The notes: a model not told the origin generated them from the sequence alone. A DNA stretch of 64,000 nt from Rutstroemia sp. NJR-2017a BVV2 (GCA_002946415.1 NJPS01000073.1:326909-390908), one strand, 5' to 3'; shown: positions 1 to 14,564, counted from the stretch's first letter. Program-made: numbers and translations.

Positions 1-3000
1 ATAGAAGATAGATTTCTTATAAACTTCAAGTTATAAGAAATCCTTAAAGTTACCAATCTAGATAAGTTCTACAAAGACTAATAAGAACTTGAGATTGGTT
101 TTATCAAAGTATAATAGGAAACTAGAACTTATCGAGGATTCAGGGAGTTTTAGCAATATAATCTATTAAATAATAAAGAGATTTGGAAGGTTATTCACTA
201 ATATAATTACAAGGATCAACAAAATATACTATTACAAGAATTAACTCAACTATAATAGATAGTATTATAAATCTTTAGATATAAAGTATCTATCAAATAT
301 ATCGATATTCCTATTAACCGAATCCTCAGGATAAAGATCGGAATAGATCTAAATATGATTTAAGAAAATATAGTTAATATCTAGAAAAGGTTCTTTGGTT
401 TTATAAAAAGTAGTGAATCTAAGATTGTAAACCGAAACCAGAAAAGAATTAATCAGGAATAACTTATCGAAGATATAAATAAAGAATTAGTTAGAAAGCT
501 AAAAACTATCTTAGAATCAAGATAGATCCTTTATACTATATATATAAATAAGTATTTACTTTAAGCAATAATAGATTTAGAAACAACAGAAAATTTTATA
601 ATACTAGAAACTATAGTATTAGCGAAATTGCGAATCCTCAAGAAACTAGTTCTATATAAACTTTATCTTACTAATAAACAATTAATCAAAAAAGATGGAT
701 TAGTTCAATATGAAATATAGGAATTTGAAATATAACTAAGATAGTATTCTAAATAGATAAAAATGGATTTAGTTTTACTAAGAGGATACTAACTGATTTT
801 AGGAATACTATAGCTAGAGAACTATAATCTATATATCGATTAGGTTATAAGAACTATATAGTATGATAAATATAAATATAAAAAAGAGTTTATATAAAAT
901 CTTACAAGACCAATATCCGGTTAAGAACTGAAAGTAATATATTCACTGAGATCGGATACCTTAGCCTAGGATCCCTTACTGAAGAATATACTAGTATAAT
1001 ATCAGAAATATATCGAGATCTTCAAGAAAAGATTATAGGAAGATACTTTACCAAAGTACCAACTTTGGAATTATAAAATAAATTTGAAAGAAGGAAAGGA
1101 ATTACTATTCTTGCTAATTATACTATTATCAGAGAAGAAACTTAAGTTACTTTGTAAATACCTCGACGAAAATCTAACAAAAGGATTTATAAAAGAATTT
1201 TCTTTATCTATAGAAATACTAATCTTCTTTGTATTTAAGAAAGGAGATAAGAAGGGTAAACTAATTATTAATTACCGAAAACTCAATATTATTACTATTA
1301 AAGATCGATATCTATTACTACTAGCTAGTAAGCTATAAGATCGAATCGAAAAGGCTAAATATTTCACAAAATTGGATTAGTATACAAAATTCAATCTAAT
1401 CTGAATTAAAGAAGAAGATAAATAGAAAATAGTATTTTATATATAATATAAATACTACAAATACCAAGTTATACTCTTTGGGTTCACTAATATACTAGTA
1501 ATATATATATATCTGATTAATAACTTATTGAGAAAGTATCTTGATAACTATTATATAGTATACTTAGACGATATCTTGATTTTCACCGAAACCCTCGAAG
1601 AATATATCAAGATTATATAGGAAATATTTCAGATATTAACTGATATAGATATCCTACTAAAGTTTTCGAAATACGAATTCTATATTACCGAAACTAAGTT
1701 TCTAGAATATATTATTAATATAATAGAACTCAAGATAAATCCAAATAAAGTGAAAGAAATTCTGAAGTAGAAACAACTTATTACTATAAAAGAAATATAA
1801 TTATTCTTAGGATTTGCAAACTTCTATAAACGATTTATTAAAGATTATTTAAAAATTATAGTATCTCTTATAAAGTTAACCAAGAAGGATATTAAATACA
1901 AATAAAATAGTATAATATAATAGATATTCGAAATCCTCAAACAAATCTTTATATAGATACTAATTCTTATTACTTTCGATCTCGAACAACTAATCACTAT
2001 TGAGATAGATATATCAGATTATATATTAGATATAGTTCTAAACTAGTTAAGTAAGAACAAGAAGTTATAGCTAATAATATATTATTCAAGAAAGCTTTAG
2101 CTAGCTAAGCTGAATTACAAAATTTATAATAAAGAGTTTTTAGTAATTATCGATATTTTCAGAGAATAGAGAATTTACCTTGAAGAATCTAAATATATAA
2201 TCTAAATCTATTTAGATTACAAGAATTTGATATACTTTATAACAACCAAAATTCTAAATAGATAATAGATATAATAAATAGAAATACTAGCTATATATAA
2301 TTTCAGAATACTATATATCAAAGAAAACAAAAATACTAGAATCGATATATTTAGTAGGAAATCTAAATATCTAGAAAATAAGATATATAAATTATATACT
2401 ATATTTCGCTAAAACGGAGATTCGTTAGTATTCAACTTAGTCTAATTAGTTATAATAATATTACTTTATAATGATTACTTGGAGAAACAAGTATAAGGAT
2501 ACTATAAAAATAATTCTACTACAAAACAAATACTAGAACAACTAGATAAAGGATTTATAATTAAGGACAAAGTTATATATTTTTATAAGAAGATATATAT
2601 TTCTTCGATCTTGACAAAACAATTTACTTAAGAATAATATAAGTTTCTAGTTTATAAATATCAAAGAATTATCAAGATATTTACAAAGATTAAGATAAAC
2701 TTATATTTTCTACAAATAAGAAAGATAGTTGAGGAAGTTATCAAAAACTATAATATCTGTATACAGAATAAAATCTTATAATATATTTTATATAGCTAAC
2801 TCAAAACTCCGAATATATTTACTTAACTATAAAAGTCTATTATATAGAACTTTATAGTTAAACTACTATCTTTTAAGGATTTAATAATAAGAATAATATA
2901 TAACTCTATCCTAGTTATAGTAGATCGATTAACTAAATTTGGATATATAATTCTTTATAAAGAAAGTAGTATAATTGAAGACTTAATCTATATATTCCTA

Positions 3001-3987
3001 TAGATGATAATCAGTATATATAATATACTAGATAAAATTATCTTCGATCAAGATAAGCTCTTTATATCGAAGTTCTAGTAGATATTTATAGTATTACTAA
3101 GAATCAAAAAGAAGTTCTCAATAGTATTCTATCTATAGATTAATAATCAAATAGAATAATTGAACTAGATTATAGAATAGTATTTATATTGTTATATAAA
3201 TTATCGATAAGATAATTAGATAGAACTACTACTATTTATATAATTTATATATAATATCTCAGAAACTATAACAATAAATATATTACCGGTATATACCAAT
3301 TTTGGCTTCGAACCAAAAATATATAATACCCAACTTCTAGATATAGCAAACTCGGATACCGGAATAATAAAAGTAGAAGATTTAAGGAATCTATATAAAC
3401 AACTTTCATTTGATATCAAGTTCATTATATAACGAATAATACAATACTATAACCAGAAGTATAATATAGAATCAATATTTAAGAAGAGGAATAAAGTTTA
3501 CCTTTTTAAATAAAATATCAATACAAAAAGACTAAATAACAAACTGGATTATAAGAAACTAGGATCTTTCAAAATCAAAAAAGTAATTAGACTAATCAAT
3601 TATTGTTTAGAACTACTAAAAACAATAAATATATACCCGATATTCTATATTTCATTTCTCGAATTAGTATTATCAGAAATACCAAATATATCTTATACTG
3701 AAATTGAACTAGTTAACCCAAATACCGAATACGAAGTTGAAGAGATATTAGATCAAAAGTATATTAGAGAAAAGCTTTATTACTTAATCAAATAAAAAGG
3801 ATATCTATATTTAGAAAATATATAGAAATTAATCAAGAATCTGAACTATCTATAAGATTTAGAGAAATTCTATCTAAGGAATCCTTAGTTTCCAACTAAA
3901 TAGCTAGCTCAGAATTACTTATCAGAGAGAACTCAAAGATCGAAGAATCAATCTTAGAAAAACTAGATATTTAAAGAACTTATTTAG
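1..3987 (+). pseudogene. RIP-degraded gag-pol of family 1 copy A (pol part)
   Basis: One reading frame (frame 1) carries recognisable pol similarity over nearly 4 kb but has many TAG/TAA/TGA codons. The reverse transcriptase region spans about 1,050-1,650. The catalytic YLDD box is still intact at 1,561-1,572. RNase H-like sequence follows at about 1,980-2,260, then an integrase core, and a chromodomain at about 3,730-3,880 with the pattern YEVEEIL...YLIK.KGY...EN. The frame ends at the TAG at 3,985-3,987, equivalent to the end of the complete copy. Stops sit where CAG, CAA or TGG would be expected, so the gene is dead by point mutation and not by frameshift. The open stretch at 1,084-1,338 is just a stop-free part of the RT fingers. 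Confidence 0.88.
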
Positions 3988-4509
3988 TTTATTTAATTTA
4001 TTCCTTTTCTAGTCTCTTTCTTTCTTCTAATTTATTCAACTTATTTAGCGAATTTAGATCTACTTAAATTATTTTCTTTTCGTATTTATTTAAGAAATAT
4101 TACTATTACTATAACTAAAGAATTTTGGTTATTATTTCTTTCTTTTCTTGATTTAATTACTCTTATTGGGAATCTATAGAATCTTAATCAGATAATTCCG
4201 ATATCTGATTTCGAGAAACGAAATTACAAATCTTATTCTACCAAAAGTATTTAGTATAATAATAATTCGGAAAACTAATAGCTATCTTAATACAATTATC
4301 AGAACAACTAGTTTTTTCGCAATAAGAATAAATAACTATTTTCTATTTTAATCTTTCGATATAATTTCCTAACTTAATTTATTTTGTTCTTTGAATATAT
4401 AATATAGATATAATGAAAAGAAGGAAAAAGGTAACTATTATATAATCAAGTAGGTATCTTATACTATTATAAAAAGTATTAGGACAATACTAAATTAGAA
4501 AGAGGATAA
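3988..4509. other. Non-coding 3' region of family 1 copy A
   Basis: About 520 bp lie between the end of the pol frame and the LTR. The equivalent interval exists in the other two family 1 copies, so it is part of the element. I see no gene in it. Confidence 0.7.
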
Positions 4510-5061
4510 TATTATAATTTAGATTATATAGATACCTAAAGACTTTAGACTTAAAGAATAGTTATCCTTATTTAGTAAAGTAGAATTATTATATAAAGAT
4601 TATATAATAAAGTGAAGTTTAGATATCTCTATTTTTGGTATAAGAGTAAAAAAGGTATCTATGATTATCAATATACCTTTAGTAGATATAGTATCCTAAG
4701 ATAGAAGATATCTATCAGAGGAATAGTATCTAGAGAATTATAAATATCTTTAGTAGAATCTTAAATAAGAATATAGAAAGAGAAACTAGCTTTTAGTTTC
4801 TCTAAAGATAGTCTAGTAGAAAGTCTACTAAACTACTTTACAGAATACAAAGATTTATATAATTAGAAAGTTTTTCTTAATATATAGAACTTCGTACTTA
4901 ATAATAATTACTACTTATTTACTTACTATTACAATTATGATCGATTCTCTATATAACTATTTTCAATAATAAATCTATAATAGTATTATTAGTTATCGCA
5001 ATCTTTAGTATTCGAGATCTTGATCACTTCTATATAACTTAGAAGATAAGTATTTATAATA
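4510..5061 (+). repeat. 3' LTR of family 1 copy A (552 bp)
   Basis: It aligns end to end with the LTRs at 14,754-15,305 and 21,150-21,701. A purine tract (AGAAAGAGGATAA) lies directly upstream, as expected for plus-strand priming. It starts TATTATAAT (a mutated TGTTA.. end) and finishes TATTTATAATA (a mutated ..TAACA end). Confidence 0.88.
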
Positions 5062-6480
5062 GAAGTATATAATATAGTATCGATAACTTATCTAAATATT
5101 AAGAAAATCTTTCTATTACTTTCGGACTAATACTACTAATATAGTATCTTTATAGATATTACTAACTATATATATAATTGTTATATTTATTATTATAACT
5201 TTATTCTAAGAGATAAGATCTCTAACTTATTATATCCTTTACCTATTCCGATATATATATAGAAATATATTATAATAGATTACTATAACTTTAATAAAGA
5301 TAAGTATAGATATAATAATATTTTAGTAATTATCGACCAACTAAGTAAACAAGTTGTTATAATTCTATACTATAAGATAATTACTATATAAGAATAAACT
5401 AAGCTTTATTTTATATATATCTATAGATACTACAAAGCCCTAACTATTATATTTTCTAATCGAGATCTATAATTTATCTCATCTTTCTAGTAAGAGTTCA
5501 ACAATATTCTAGATACTAAGATAAAGTTCTTAATTATAGATTATTTATAAACTAATAACCAAACTAAGATTTATAATTAGTATTTATAATAAAGATTAAA
5601 ACTTTTTATCAACTACTATCAAGATAACTAGTTCGAGTTCTTATCTATAATAAATTATATATAACTAATATTACTATATATCTCTTTAGGAGATCTATTA
5701 CTTTTCGAAATACTTTATAGATATATTCCTAGAATTTTATAGAACTGGAAAGCTGAATTTCGATCTATTATAAAAAACCTCAATTTATAGAAAATATATA
5801 TATATATTTATAGGAATTATAAAATACTGGAATATATCTATAAATCAATCTAAAATACTCAAGTATATATAACAGAATCTATAAACAAATATAGGAGATC
5901 TATAGACTTCAATATAAATAATTATATCTAGTTGAATATATAGTATTTATCGATTCAATATTTATCGAAGAAGCTAGACTACTTTATAAATAGATATTTC
6001 AAAGTATTTAAGAAAATCAACTATTTCTATTATCTAAAGTTCCCAGATATTATATAGATCTATAATATCTTCCTTAATAAGAAACTATATAAAATAACTG
6101 ATAACTCCTTACCTATATAATATAATAATCTTCTATTATCGATTAATATTACTAGTACTAACGAATATATTATAGAGTAGATTCTGATATATAAGCTAAT
6201 ATACAAATCACTAATATATTATATCTAATAACAAAACTATAATATCGATCTAATCTAGTATTCAGTTTCCGATCTCAAAACCTTATTATTACTTTTATAT
6301 AATTTCTACTTAATTAATCTTATATTGTCTAGTTTATCTAAACTATTTCCTAAATAGCTATATCTATATCAAGAAGGTGAAGAGAACTATAATTACTTTG
6401 AAAATAACTATTCTATAATACTGATATAAAAGAAATACTTTCTTTTATTATTTACTTAATAACTAAAATACTTATTTTCA
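5062..6480 (+). pseudogene. RIP-degraded integrase and C-terminus, family-2-like
   Basis: The frame reads as a Ty3/gypsy integrase: a PLPIP motif then an Asp-containing IDYYNF block near 5,240-5,300, and an 'LVIIDQLSKQ' segment near 5,320-5,350 that corresponds to the usual VVIDRLSK catalytic Asp region. A chromodomain-like C-terminus lies near 6,150-6,400. Many in-frame stops are present, mostly TAG and TAA. The enzyme would have joined cDNA to host DNA when active. No intact product is possible now. Confidence 0.75.
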
Positions 6481-6624
6481 ACTCCAAATCTATTATATAT
6501 TATTTATTTAACTTTACTTCTTATACTTATTTAGTTATAAGATATATAAGTTATTAACTAATAGAACTATTAGATATAATTATAAGAAGATATAAAGATA
6601 TATTTTATTCGAAGAAAGGAGTAA

Positions 6625-6810
6625 TATAATAATCTATATAAAAAGTTGCTTAATAACCTTAGACTATTATAAACTAGAATTAGCTAGTTAGATATATAAT
6701 TTATAAATAACCTCTTTTTTATATATAAGTTCTTCGAGTTCTTTAATTCTCTTAGTTCTTTAGTTCTTAATTCTAAAATATATTTAATTCTTTCAAGATA
6801 TATTATTATA
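6625..6810 (+). repeat. 3' LTR of the family-2-like element (186 bp)
   Basis: It starts TATAATAATC (likely TGTAATAATC before RIP) after a purine tract and ends TATTATTATA, the matching mutated inverted terminus. The internal sequence shares the 'CTTAGTTCTTTAGTTCTTAATTC' type block (20-base core) with family 2 LTRs but is otherwise distinct. Confidence 0.7.
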
Positions 6811-7690
6811 TCTTCCTAGATAGATAACTTAGTAAAACTCTACTATATTATAGATCTCCAGAATTATACTTTCTCAAAAATAAATATTATTTGATAGATT
6901 TTGCAAAGAATATAGCTAGAGTATAAATAAGGGATTTGATTATTCAAAATTAAAGATTTTGGATCTCTAGATATATCAAAATCAAAGTTTTATATAGATT
7001 TTCAAATTTACTATTTACAAAAAAAGTTTAATATTACAAACTAATATATATATAACTATAAGAACTTTAAGTTTAAAGATTGGAATAACTAATTATAATA
7101 GAATTCTATATAAGGAATTATATAATAGTTTAGTAATATTAATAGTATTAGTAATTCGAGATTATTAGAATTATTAGAATAACTAATATAATAAAAACGA
7201 AGATTTATATAAATAGATAATATTTCTTTAATATATAGAATTTTGTATTTAATTTAAAAAATAATTTTAATAATTATTTAATTACTAATCGATATTATTT
7301 TATTATTATATAATTCCTTATTTAACTATTTTAATTCTAAATCTATTTAGTTTTCTAATTATTTTTATATAATTAGAAAATCGATAATATAATATTTTGA
7401 ATATCTGAATTATTTCAAATATTAGATTATAAACTATATTTAGAATAAATAATACTTTAATATTATAATCTAGAAAATAATAAATAATTACTTTAGTTAT
7501 TATAATACTATTTATCGTAATAATCTAATTTATATAAATTAAAATTAATTTATCTAATATATTCTTAATAATATGTTGATATAATATATTTTTCGCAATT
7601 TTCGAAATCAATTATAAATAATAATTAATTCTAGTATTAGATTTAGAAACTTAATAAATCTATAAGTTAACAAACTATAGTTTGATATAA
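6811..7690. repeat. AT-rich interval with a degenerate family-1-type LTR relic
   Basis: There is no readable gene. At about 7,195-7,415 the order of short blocks matches the second half of the family 1 LTR (the 'GAAGATTTATATAA', 'TATATAGAATTTTGTATTTAA' and 'ATAATATTTTGAATA' segments). It looks like an older, more decayed family-1-related LTR followed by a little internal sequence. Confidence 0.5.
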
Positions 7691-9056
7691 TACTAATTAT
7701 AGAAGTAATAGTAGTTTCGAGTTTGTTAGTATAAATAAAGATATATAAATACGAAACTAATATAGAAAAAATATATATAGAAAAGAAGAGGAAAATAGAA
7801 ATAAAGATTATAAATAAGGTTTTTACAAAACTTAAATTTATAAAGAAAGAAAAGAAAATATAGAATATAATCTAAGAACTAGTAAAAGAATAAGAAAATC
7901 AAAATAGAAAATAAGTATTTTATAAATATATAGAAAAGATATTTACAAAGTTTAAAAAAGAAAAGAAAAATATTTTATATAAGAATCTAAAAAGAATCTA
8001 AACTAATATAACTAAGAATAGTTTACTAATATATAAAGAATATAAAATACTATTTATAATAAAAGATAAAATTATATTTACAAAACCGAACAAGATCCTA
8101 ATAAAGGAGATTAACTAAATAATAAATAAAAAGATAATATAAAGAATCTATATATTTCTGAAAAAAAAGATAATATTAGTATTTACTATTAAAGAAACTA
8201 AAATAAAATAATAAAATAGAGTAAAGTTAAGAAAAGTATTTAGTAAAAATATCGAAAATAAGAAATAGATAGTAAATATAGTAATATTCGAGATATTTAG
8301 ATAGATAATTATAAAGTTTATAAATAATCAATTTTTTGAAAAAGTAGAAAAACAAAATCTTAGAATATAAGCAAAATATATAATAGTTATCAGAATTAAT
8401 AAAAATAAAGAAAATATAATATTAATACTTAGTTTTAGTATTAATAAAGAAGTAAATAAAGTAGTTAACTAGAAAATATTATAGAATAATATATTTCTAT
8501 TAACTAAATAATATATTAAAGAGATATTAACTTCGCAATATTTTAAATATCAAAAATATAACTATAGAGCAAAATAGTATATTACTATTTAAAAGTACTA
8601 TATATAATATATAAATATAAGATATAATATTAAGTTATATCTGATTATAAAATTAGTAGTAACTAAGAGTTATATAAATTATAGTATAGTAAGATATAAT
8701 ATAATTGATAAAATCTATCTATATAACTAGTAAGATTAATATAAAGTTATTTAGATATATATAAAAAAAAAGAGAAAATATCTAATAAATAAGTTTCGAT
8801 TTCAATTTAGTCTTTAAATAAATAAATAGTTTACTTTAAGTTCAAGTAATATAAATAAATCCGAATTTATAATTATAAGTTATAAATAGATATATTATAG
8901 AAGAAAACTACTAATAATAAATATAATAAATATAACTAAAATAATCTTAATTAATAAATTCTTTTTAGATCTTAATCTAAATATTTAATTAAATATAATA
9001 TCAAATTTACTAAATATCTTTAGATTTATTTAGAATATCGAGATAAATATAGAAAT
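7690..9056 (+). pseudogene. LINE (Tad1-like) ORF1 relic
   Basis: The translation is Lys/Asn/Ile-rich with many stops, but it keeps the layout of fungal Tad1-type LINE ORF1 proteins. A charged N-terminal part is followed near 8,520-8,600 by a zinc-knuckle-like block in which Tyr replaces the expected Cys (QYFKYQKYNYRAKQY), a change G-to-A mutation produces from Cys codons. ORF1 proteins bind the element RNA. The relic runs up to the 5' LTR of the family 2 element at 9,057, so the LINE was probably interrupted there. No matching target duplication is seen. The assignment rests on motif order and not on a database match. Confidence 0.6.
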
Positions 9057-9270
9057 TATAACGAATTTCATAATTATAGTTTAGAGCTAGTTTTCTATCT
9101 AAAGCTTGTTTAGTCAAACTCCTTATCTAAGCTACTATAATATTAGTATACTATATACTTTGTATATAATTAATCTTCTATATTTAAATTCTTCAAGTTC
9201 TATAGCTTTCTTAGTTTTTTAATTATTAATTCTAAAGCTAAATTTATTCTATTATTAAAGGTTCATTATA
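9057..9270 (+). repeat. 5' LTR of forward family 2 element (214 bp)
   Basis: It begins TATAACGAA (TGTGACGAA before RIP) and ends GGTTCATTATA. The termini are inverted repeats. It matches 29,082-29,295 and the reverse-strand LTRs at 30,125-30,338 and 36,248-36,461. Confidence 0.88.
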
Positions 9271-9494
9271 TTATTAACAATTTATAACCTTACTAGCTAT
9301 ACTAGTAGCTATTTAAATAATATCAGTTATTTATCTTTCTTTATCTCTGATTATCCTGATTACTAAATAATAAGAATAAATCTATTCCAAGAGATCCTTG
9401 ATATAAAATAATTATCAATAACCTTTATAATATATTTTCTATTTAACAATAGTAATAATAATAAATAGAATACCTTCTAAATATTTAATTAATA

Positions 9495-12400
9495 TCTATT
9501 TTACTACTAGTAGTACTCTATCTTCTAGACAATATATCGATATCTAAGAAGAAGCTAGTATAGATAATAATAATAATAGTAGAGATTAGAATAGAACCTT
9601 CTCTCAATAAAAGATATAAAGCTCAATATCTAGTATTACTACTCTCCGAACTATTAATAAAAATACCGATAACCAAGTAAGTATACTAATACTAGAAAAG
9701 CAGAATATCTTCTTTATAAAGTAATTATAAGAACTTTCTAAAAAAGTTAATAAACTAAGAAGTATTCAATTATCAATTAAGCAGATTATATTAATATCTT
9801 CAATAAGAGAATATATATATTTCTCCTAAGATACTTTATATATAGCAAATATATATAAGATATAGTAATAACTCTATATATAAATCTACAACTTATCTAT
9901 ATCGATCAACTTAGCTCTTTACTATCCTAAGGTAATAGATCTATATAATAAACTAAATAATAATATAAATATTAAACCGAGTTTATAGAAAGTATTTATA
10001 TTAGAATAACTCGAGATTTACTAGTATATACTATCAACTAAGAATTTCCGATAATAATATATCTTAGAGTAGATATAGGATATAGTACTAGTATACCTCG
10101 AAAGATTATATCTATAATAATTCCTCTTTTTGACAACTATATAGCTTATCGAATCAATAATAACTTTCTTAATTAATCTGATAGAAATATAATATATAGT
10201 CGATAAATATTATATACTTTATATAGATAACTTAAGCTTTACTAAGTTCTACTAGTAGTTTATACTACTTATTATTATTATAGGTATTATAGATAAATAT
10301 ATTCTTTATTAGGATCTGATTATTAAAGTTATCGAGTTCTATCAATATATTATAGATATAGGATATATAACTAGCTAATCCCTTGAAGGCGATATATAGA
10401 TTTACTAATAGTTCGAAATAAATAAAGTAGGAATTAAGGTTATAAATACTATATATTCTGGTATCTCTATTAGCAACTTTACTTATAGATTATAAAGTAG
10501 ATCTTATACTATAAATAAGAATAAATTAACTATCTAAGCAAAGCAACTTAATATTTTATATATATATATATTCGCGAACCTATATCTTAGTATTCTTATA
10601 TCTATTAATACCTTATAGTATTTTATATTTTATTGTAATATCTTTATTTTTCAACAAAATAATATATAATATTACTTTATCTTCTTAGATAACTATAGTA
10701 GAGATCGAGCTAGGTTCTATATCTTCTATATTATAGATATAATTGAATATTCGGAGATAGATAAAAATCAAGAAATCTTTATAGATATCTAGGAGGATCT
10801 TATTATAACTGAAATAGAGATAATTATTTATATAGTTTATAAAGAAATAAATTAGATAAAAAATACTATTTAATAAAAAACTCTTTTCTAGATAAACTAA
10901 GAGATATAAGATATTTGGATCTTATTATCTTAATAAGAAGAAAGTATATAATATTTCTATATATTTTAATAAAGAATAGTTTCTTCTTCTAATCCAAAAC
11001 TCTTATTAACTTAGAAATAAATAGTTTTGTATTTATTAATATATCTTTCTTTAAATATCTTTTTTTTATTCTAAAATCTATCTTTAAGTATTTGAAATCC
11101 TTCTTATAGATCAAGAGCTATAATAGTATTAAAAGTTAGAAGATTATATATTATACTTTAATTAATCTTATAGTTGATAACTATATATAATTATTTACCT
11201 TCTTTTTAATTACTTACTTTAGATCCTAATATATTATCTTAGAATAATAATAGTTTGCTAAATATTATATATTTCTAAACTATATATATTATTAATTTAA
11301 GTAGTTAGTTGATCTATTTTATATATTCAATTACTTTATCAACTTCGAAGTATAACTAAATAATAATAAATTTATAATTAACTATTTTTACTAAACTGAT
11401 ATCGATTGAAGAGATAGATAATTAGATATATTCTAGAAAAAGAAATATTTTCTAACTTAGACTAAAATAGTTAATATAATTATTCTACTTTATAAACTAA
11501 CCGAAAAATATTTACCTAAACTAGAATTAAACTTTATCTTTTCTGATTTTGTTCTATCTAGTAAATTGAATTTTAGTATAGCTAAAGTAGTTCCAATTAG
11601 TACTAAGTTATTTTATAAGAAATTAGTAAAGCTAAATACTATCAAAATAGAAAAGAAATTAAGAATAATAGAAATATTATTTCCTTTAGCTTCTAAATAT
11701 TCTCTAAAGCCTTTTTAGATATCTTTTACTATATATAAACTTTCTATTATTAAAATTTATACTATTTCGGATACTATTTTAAATACTATTTACAAAAGAT
11801 ATAGTAACTATAAATTATTTATTATAACTTTGCAAAAATTAAATAGTTTAATCGATTAATATCGAGATATTTAGAATAAAAAGTAGTAGAAAATAACTTT
11901 TATAATCTAGTTTCTCTCTCTTTAATCCAAATAAGATATAATATATATATTATTATAAATAGATATTACCAAGCTACTAATCTCTAATAAATATATTAAT
12001 TATATTTATATCTTCTTTAAAGCCGAATCAGATATCTTACTACTCTACTATCTTTATAACTATAAGATTTATTTAGAGAATAATAGTAAAAAAGTACTAA
12101 AGTATAATCTGTTTTATAAGATATTATTTGAAGAACTTGAGATTATCAAGAAATATCTTATAGAGAATTTATCAAAAGATTTTATTGAACTTAATTAAGT
12201 ACTATTTATAGTTTCTATTTTCTTCATTAAGAAACCTATAGATAGATTATATTTCTATATCGATTTTCGAATACTTAATACCTTTATCTACAAAGATCGA
12301 TACTTACTACTTCTGATTAACAAAATATTTACTAGTATTATAAATACAAAGATCTTTACTAAACTGGATATTTATTAAATCTTCTACTATATTCAAATAG

Positions 12401-13956
12401 ATCTTATTTCGGAAAAATATACTATCTTTCAGATATATTATAGAATATATAAATATAAAGTTATATCTTTCGAATTAACAAATAACTTTATAACTTATTA
12501 GTATTATATAAATAATATATTTTTCAACTATCTAAATATATTCTATATTACTTATTTAGATAATATTCTAATTTATTCTGAAAATAAACTAGAATATATA
12601 ATATATATAAAGCTAGTTCTATAATACTTCTAAGATATTAATCTCTAGACTAATATAAAGAAATACAAATTCGATATCAAATAGATAAGATATTTAGAAT
12701 TTATTATCTTTATCGAAGGTATTAAAGTAGATCTAGAAAAAGTTATTATTATATATAAATAATAATACTTTAATATTATAAAAGATATTTAATCTTTCTT
12801 AGACTTCTATAATTTCTATTATTAGTTTATTTATAACTTTAGTCTAATTGCAAAATCCTTGATTAATCTAATAAAAACCGGAATTTATATTAACTTTAAT
12901 GAAAACTATTAATAAGTATTTAATATACTAAAAGAGATATTAATCTTGGCTTTTCTATTCAAATATTATAATTATATATTCTTTTATATACTTGAAACCA
13001 ATATATTAAATAGAGTTATAACTAGTATACTTTTATAGAAGTATAGAGATAATTATTTATTTATTACTTATTTCTTAAAAACTATATAAGTAATAGAGCT
13101 TAATTATAAAGTATATAATAAAGAAATACTAGTTATTATTAAATCATTCGCAAACTAGTATATCAAACTAATTAGTACCCTTTACTAGATATATATCTAT
13201 ACTGATTATAAAGTACTAGAATACTTTATATTAATTAAATCTTTTAATACTTGTTAAGTATATTAAGCTGAATTATTTACTAACTACTACTTCTTAATTA
13301 TATACTATCCTAGAAAGTAGAACTCTCTAACTAATATTTTAACTTATAGAATAGATAAATTGGATTTCCAAAATAAAGTTAAGAAAGAGAAAAAAGTATA
13401 ATAGTTATTAAAGAAAAAGTAATTAGATTCTTAGATAATTGTTATTCAAATATATATCTATTTCTGCGAAACTAACTTCTAACTATCTAAACTTTATAAT
13501 ATACCAAATCAATTTATTCTTATTATATATATTTTATAAATAAATCGAGAGACGAAAAGTTTATAATCTTTAAGAATTATATCGATTATTAACTAAATTA
13601 AGTTTTTTATATAAAATAGTTTATTATTCTATAAAAGTTATTTAGTTATCTCTGATATAACTAATTTATATATCTTCCTAATCTGTAAAGTTTATAACTC
13701 TATAATAACTATATATCTTAGTATTCGAAAGATTACTTTGTTACTTATTTACTAATATTATTAATATAATCTTTAAGATAATATTACTACTTATATATAT
13801 AACTATTATATCTATTACTATAACTTAATACTAAGAGATAAGATATCTGGTTTACTATATCTCTTACCAATTCTTATATATATTTGAAAGTATATTATTA
13901 TAGATTACTATAACTTCAATAAGAATAAATACAGATTTGATAATATATTAGTTATT
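9495..13956 (+). pseudogene. RIP-degraded gag and pol of forward family 2 element (first part)
   Basis: A Ser-rich gag N-terminus begins near 9,495 and reads in frame 2 through about 10,600. Pol is in frame 1 from about 11,500, with reverse transcriptase at about 12,120-12,600. The catalytic YLDD box has become YLDN at 12,553-12,564. RNase H lies at about 12,950-13,250. Integrase starts near 13,640 and is cut at 13,956 by the nested family 1 element. The gag and pol frames differ, so the intact element may have used frameshifting. It is also possible that decay obscures the join. Stops are frequent throughout. Confidence 0.82.
13952..13956. other. Target site duplication TTATT (left)
   Basis: The same five bases recur at 27,854-27,858, directly flanking the outer family 1 element. 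Removing one copy and the insertion restores the family 2 integrase frame. Confidence 0.9.
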
Positions 13957-14506
13957 TGTTATAATATACTTAGAATAAGAGTTTAAGGACTTTAGATTTA
14001 GAAAGTAATTAATTACTATTTAGTAAGATCAAACTATTATATAAAGATTATATAATAAAATAGAGTCCAGATATCTATATCTATAGTATAGAGATAGGAA
14101 AAAGGTATCTATAATTATTAGTATACCTTTGTAAAGAATGGTATTATAGGAATAAGATATCTGGGAATGAATAGATATTAGAATAATCAATAATACTTTT
14201 AGTAGAACCTTAGACTAGAATTATATAATATCTTAGTAGTTTTTAATAGTTCTAGTAATAGGAATTAATAAGATTGATAAGATAGTAGAGAACGAAGATC
14301 TATATAATTAGATAGTTTTCCTTAATATATAGAGCTTCGTACTTAATAATAATTACTATTTATTTATCTACTATTATAATTACGATCGATTTCCTATATA
14401 ATTGTTATCAATAATAAATTTACGATAATACTATTAGTTATTATAACCTCTAGTACTCGAGATCCTAACCACTTCTATATAATTTAGAAGATAAATATTT
14501 GTAATA
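13957..14506 (+). repeat. 5' LTR of outer family 1 element (550 bp)
   Basis: It starts TGTTATAATAT and ends TATTTGTAATA. Its partner is at 27,304-27,853. Both are 550 bp, whereas the inner element's LTRs are 552 bp, which supports the pairing used here. Confidence 0.9.
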
Positions 14507-14564
14507 TTTTGAATACTTTTGTTACCTTATATACCGAATCAATATAGTTCCAAATAATATTATA

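Larger units (their letters stand above)
1..5061 (+). mobile_element. Family 1 Ty3/gypsy chromovirus, copy A (5' end outside window)
   Basis: This is the 3' part of a chromodomain-type Ty3/gypsy retrotransposon. It is collinear with the complete copy at 14,754-21,701, so by alignment the window opens about 1.9 kb into the element. Protease, reverse transcriptase, RNase H, integrase and chromodomain regions follow in order, then a purine tract and a 3' LTR at 4,510-5,061. After the LTR the sequence switches to the integrase region of a different gypsy family, so copy A lies inside another element. The offset to the complete copy changes from 16,653 to 16,640 bp along its length, meaning about 13 bp of net indel. 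The target duplication cannot be checked because the left end is missing. Confidence 0.9.
5062..6810 (+). mobile_element. 3' remnant of a family-2-like gypsy element
   Basis: Directly after the family 1 LTR, the sequence resumes inside the integrase zinc-binding region of a second gypsy type. It matches family 2 (for example 13,690-13,950) in integrase order but has its own LTR, so it is a sister subfamily. It continues to a purine tract (GAAGAAAGGAGTAA) and a 186-bp LTR at 6,625-6,810. The 5' half of this element must lie left of the window, before the family 1 insertion. Confidence 0.8.
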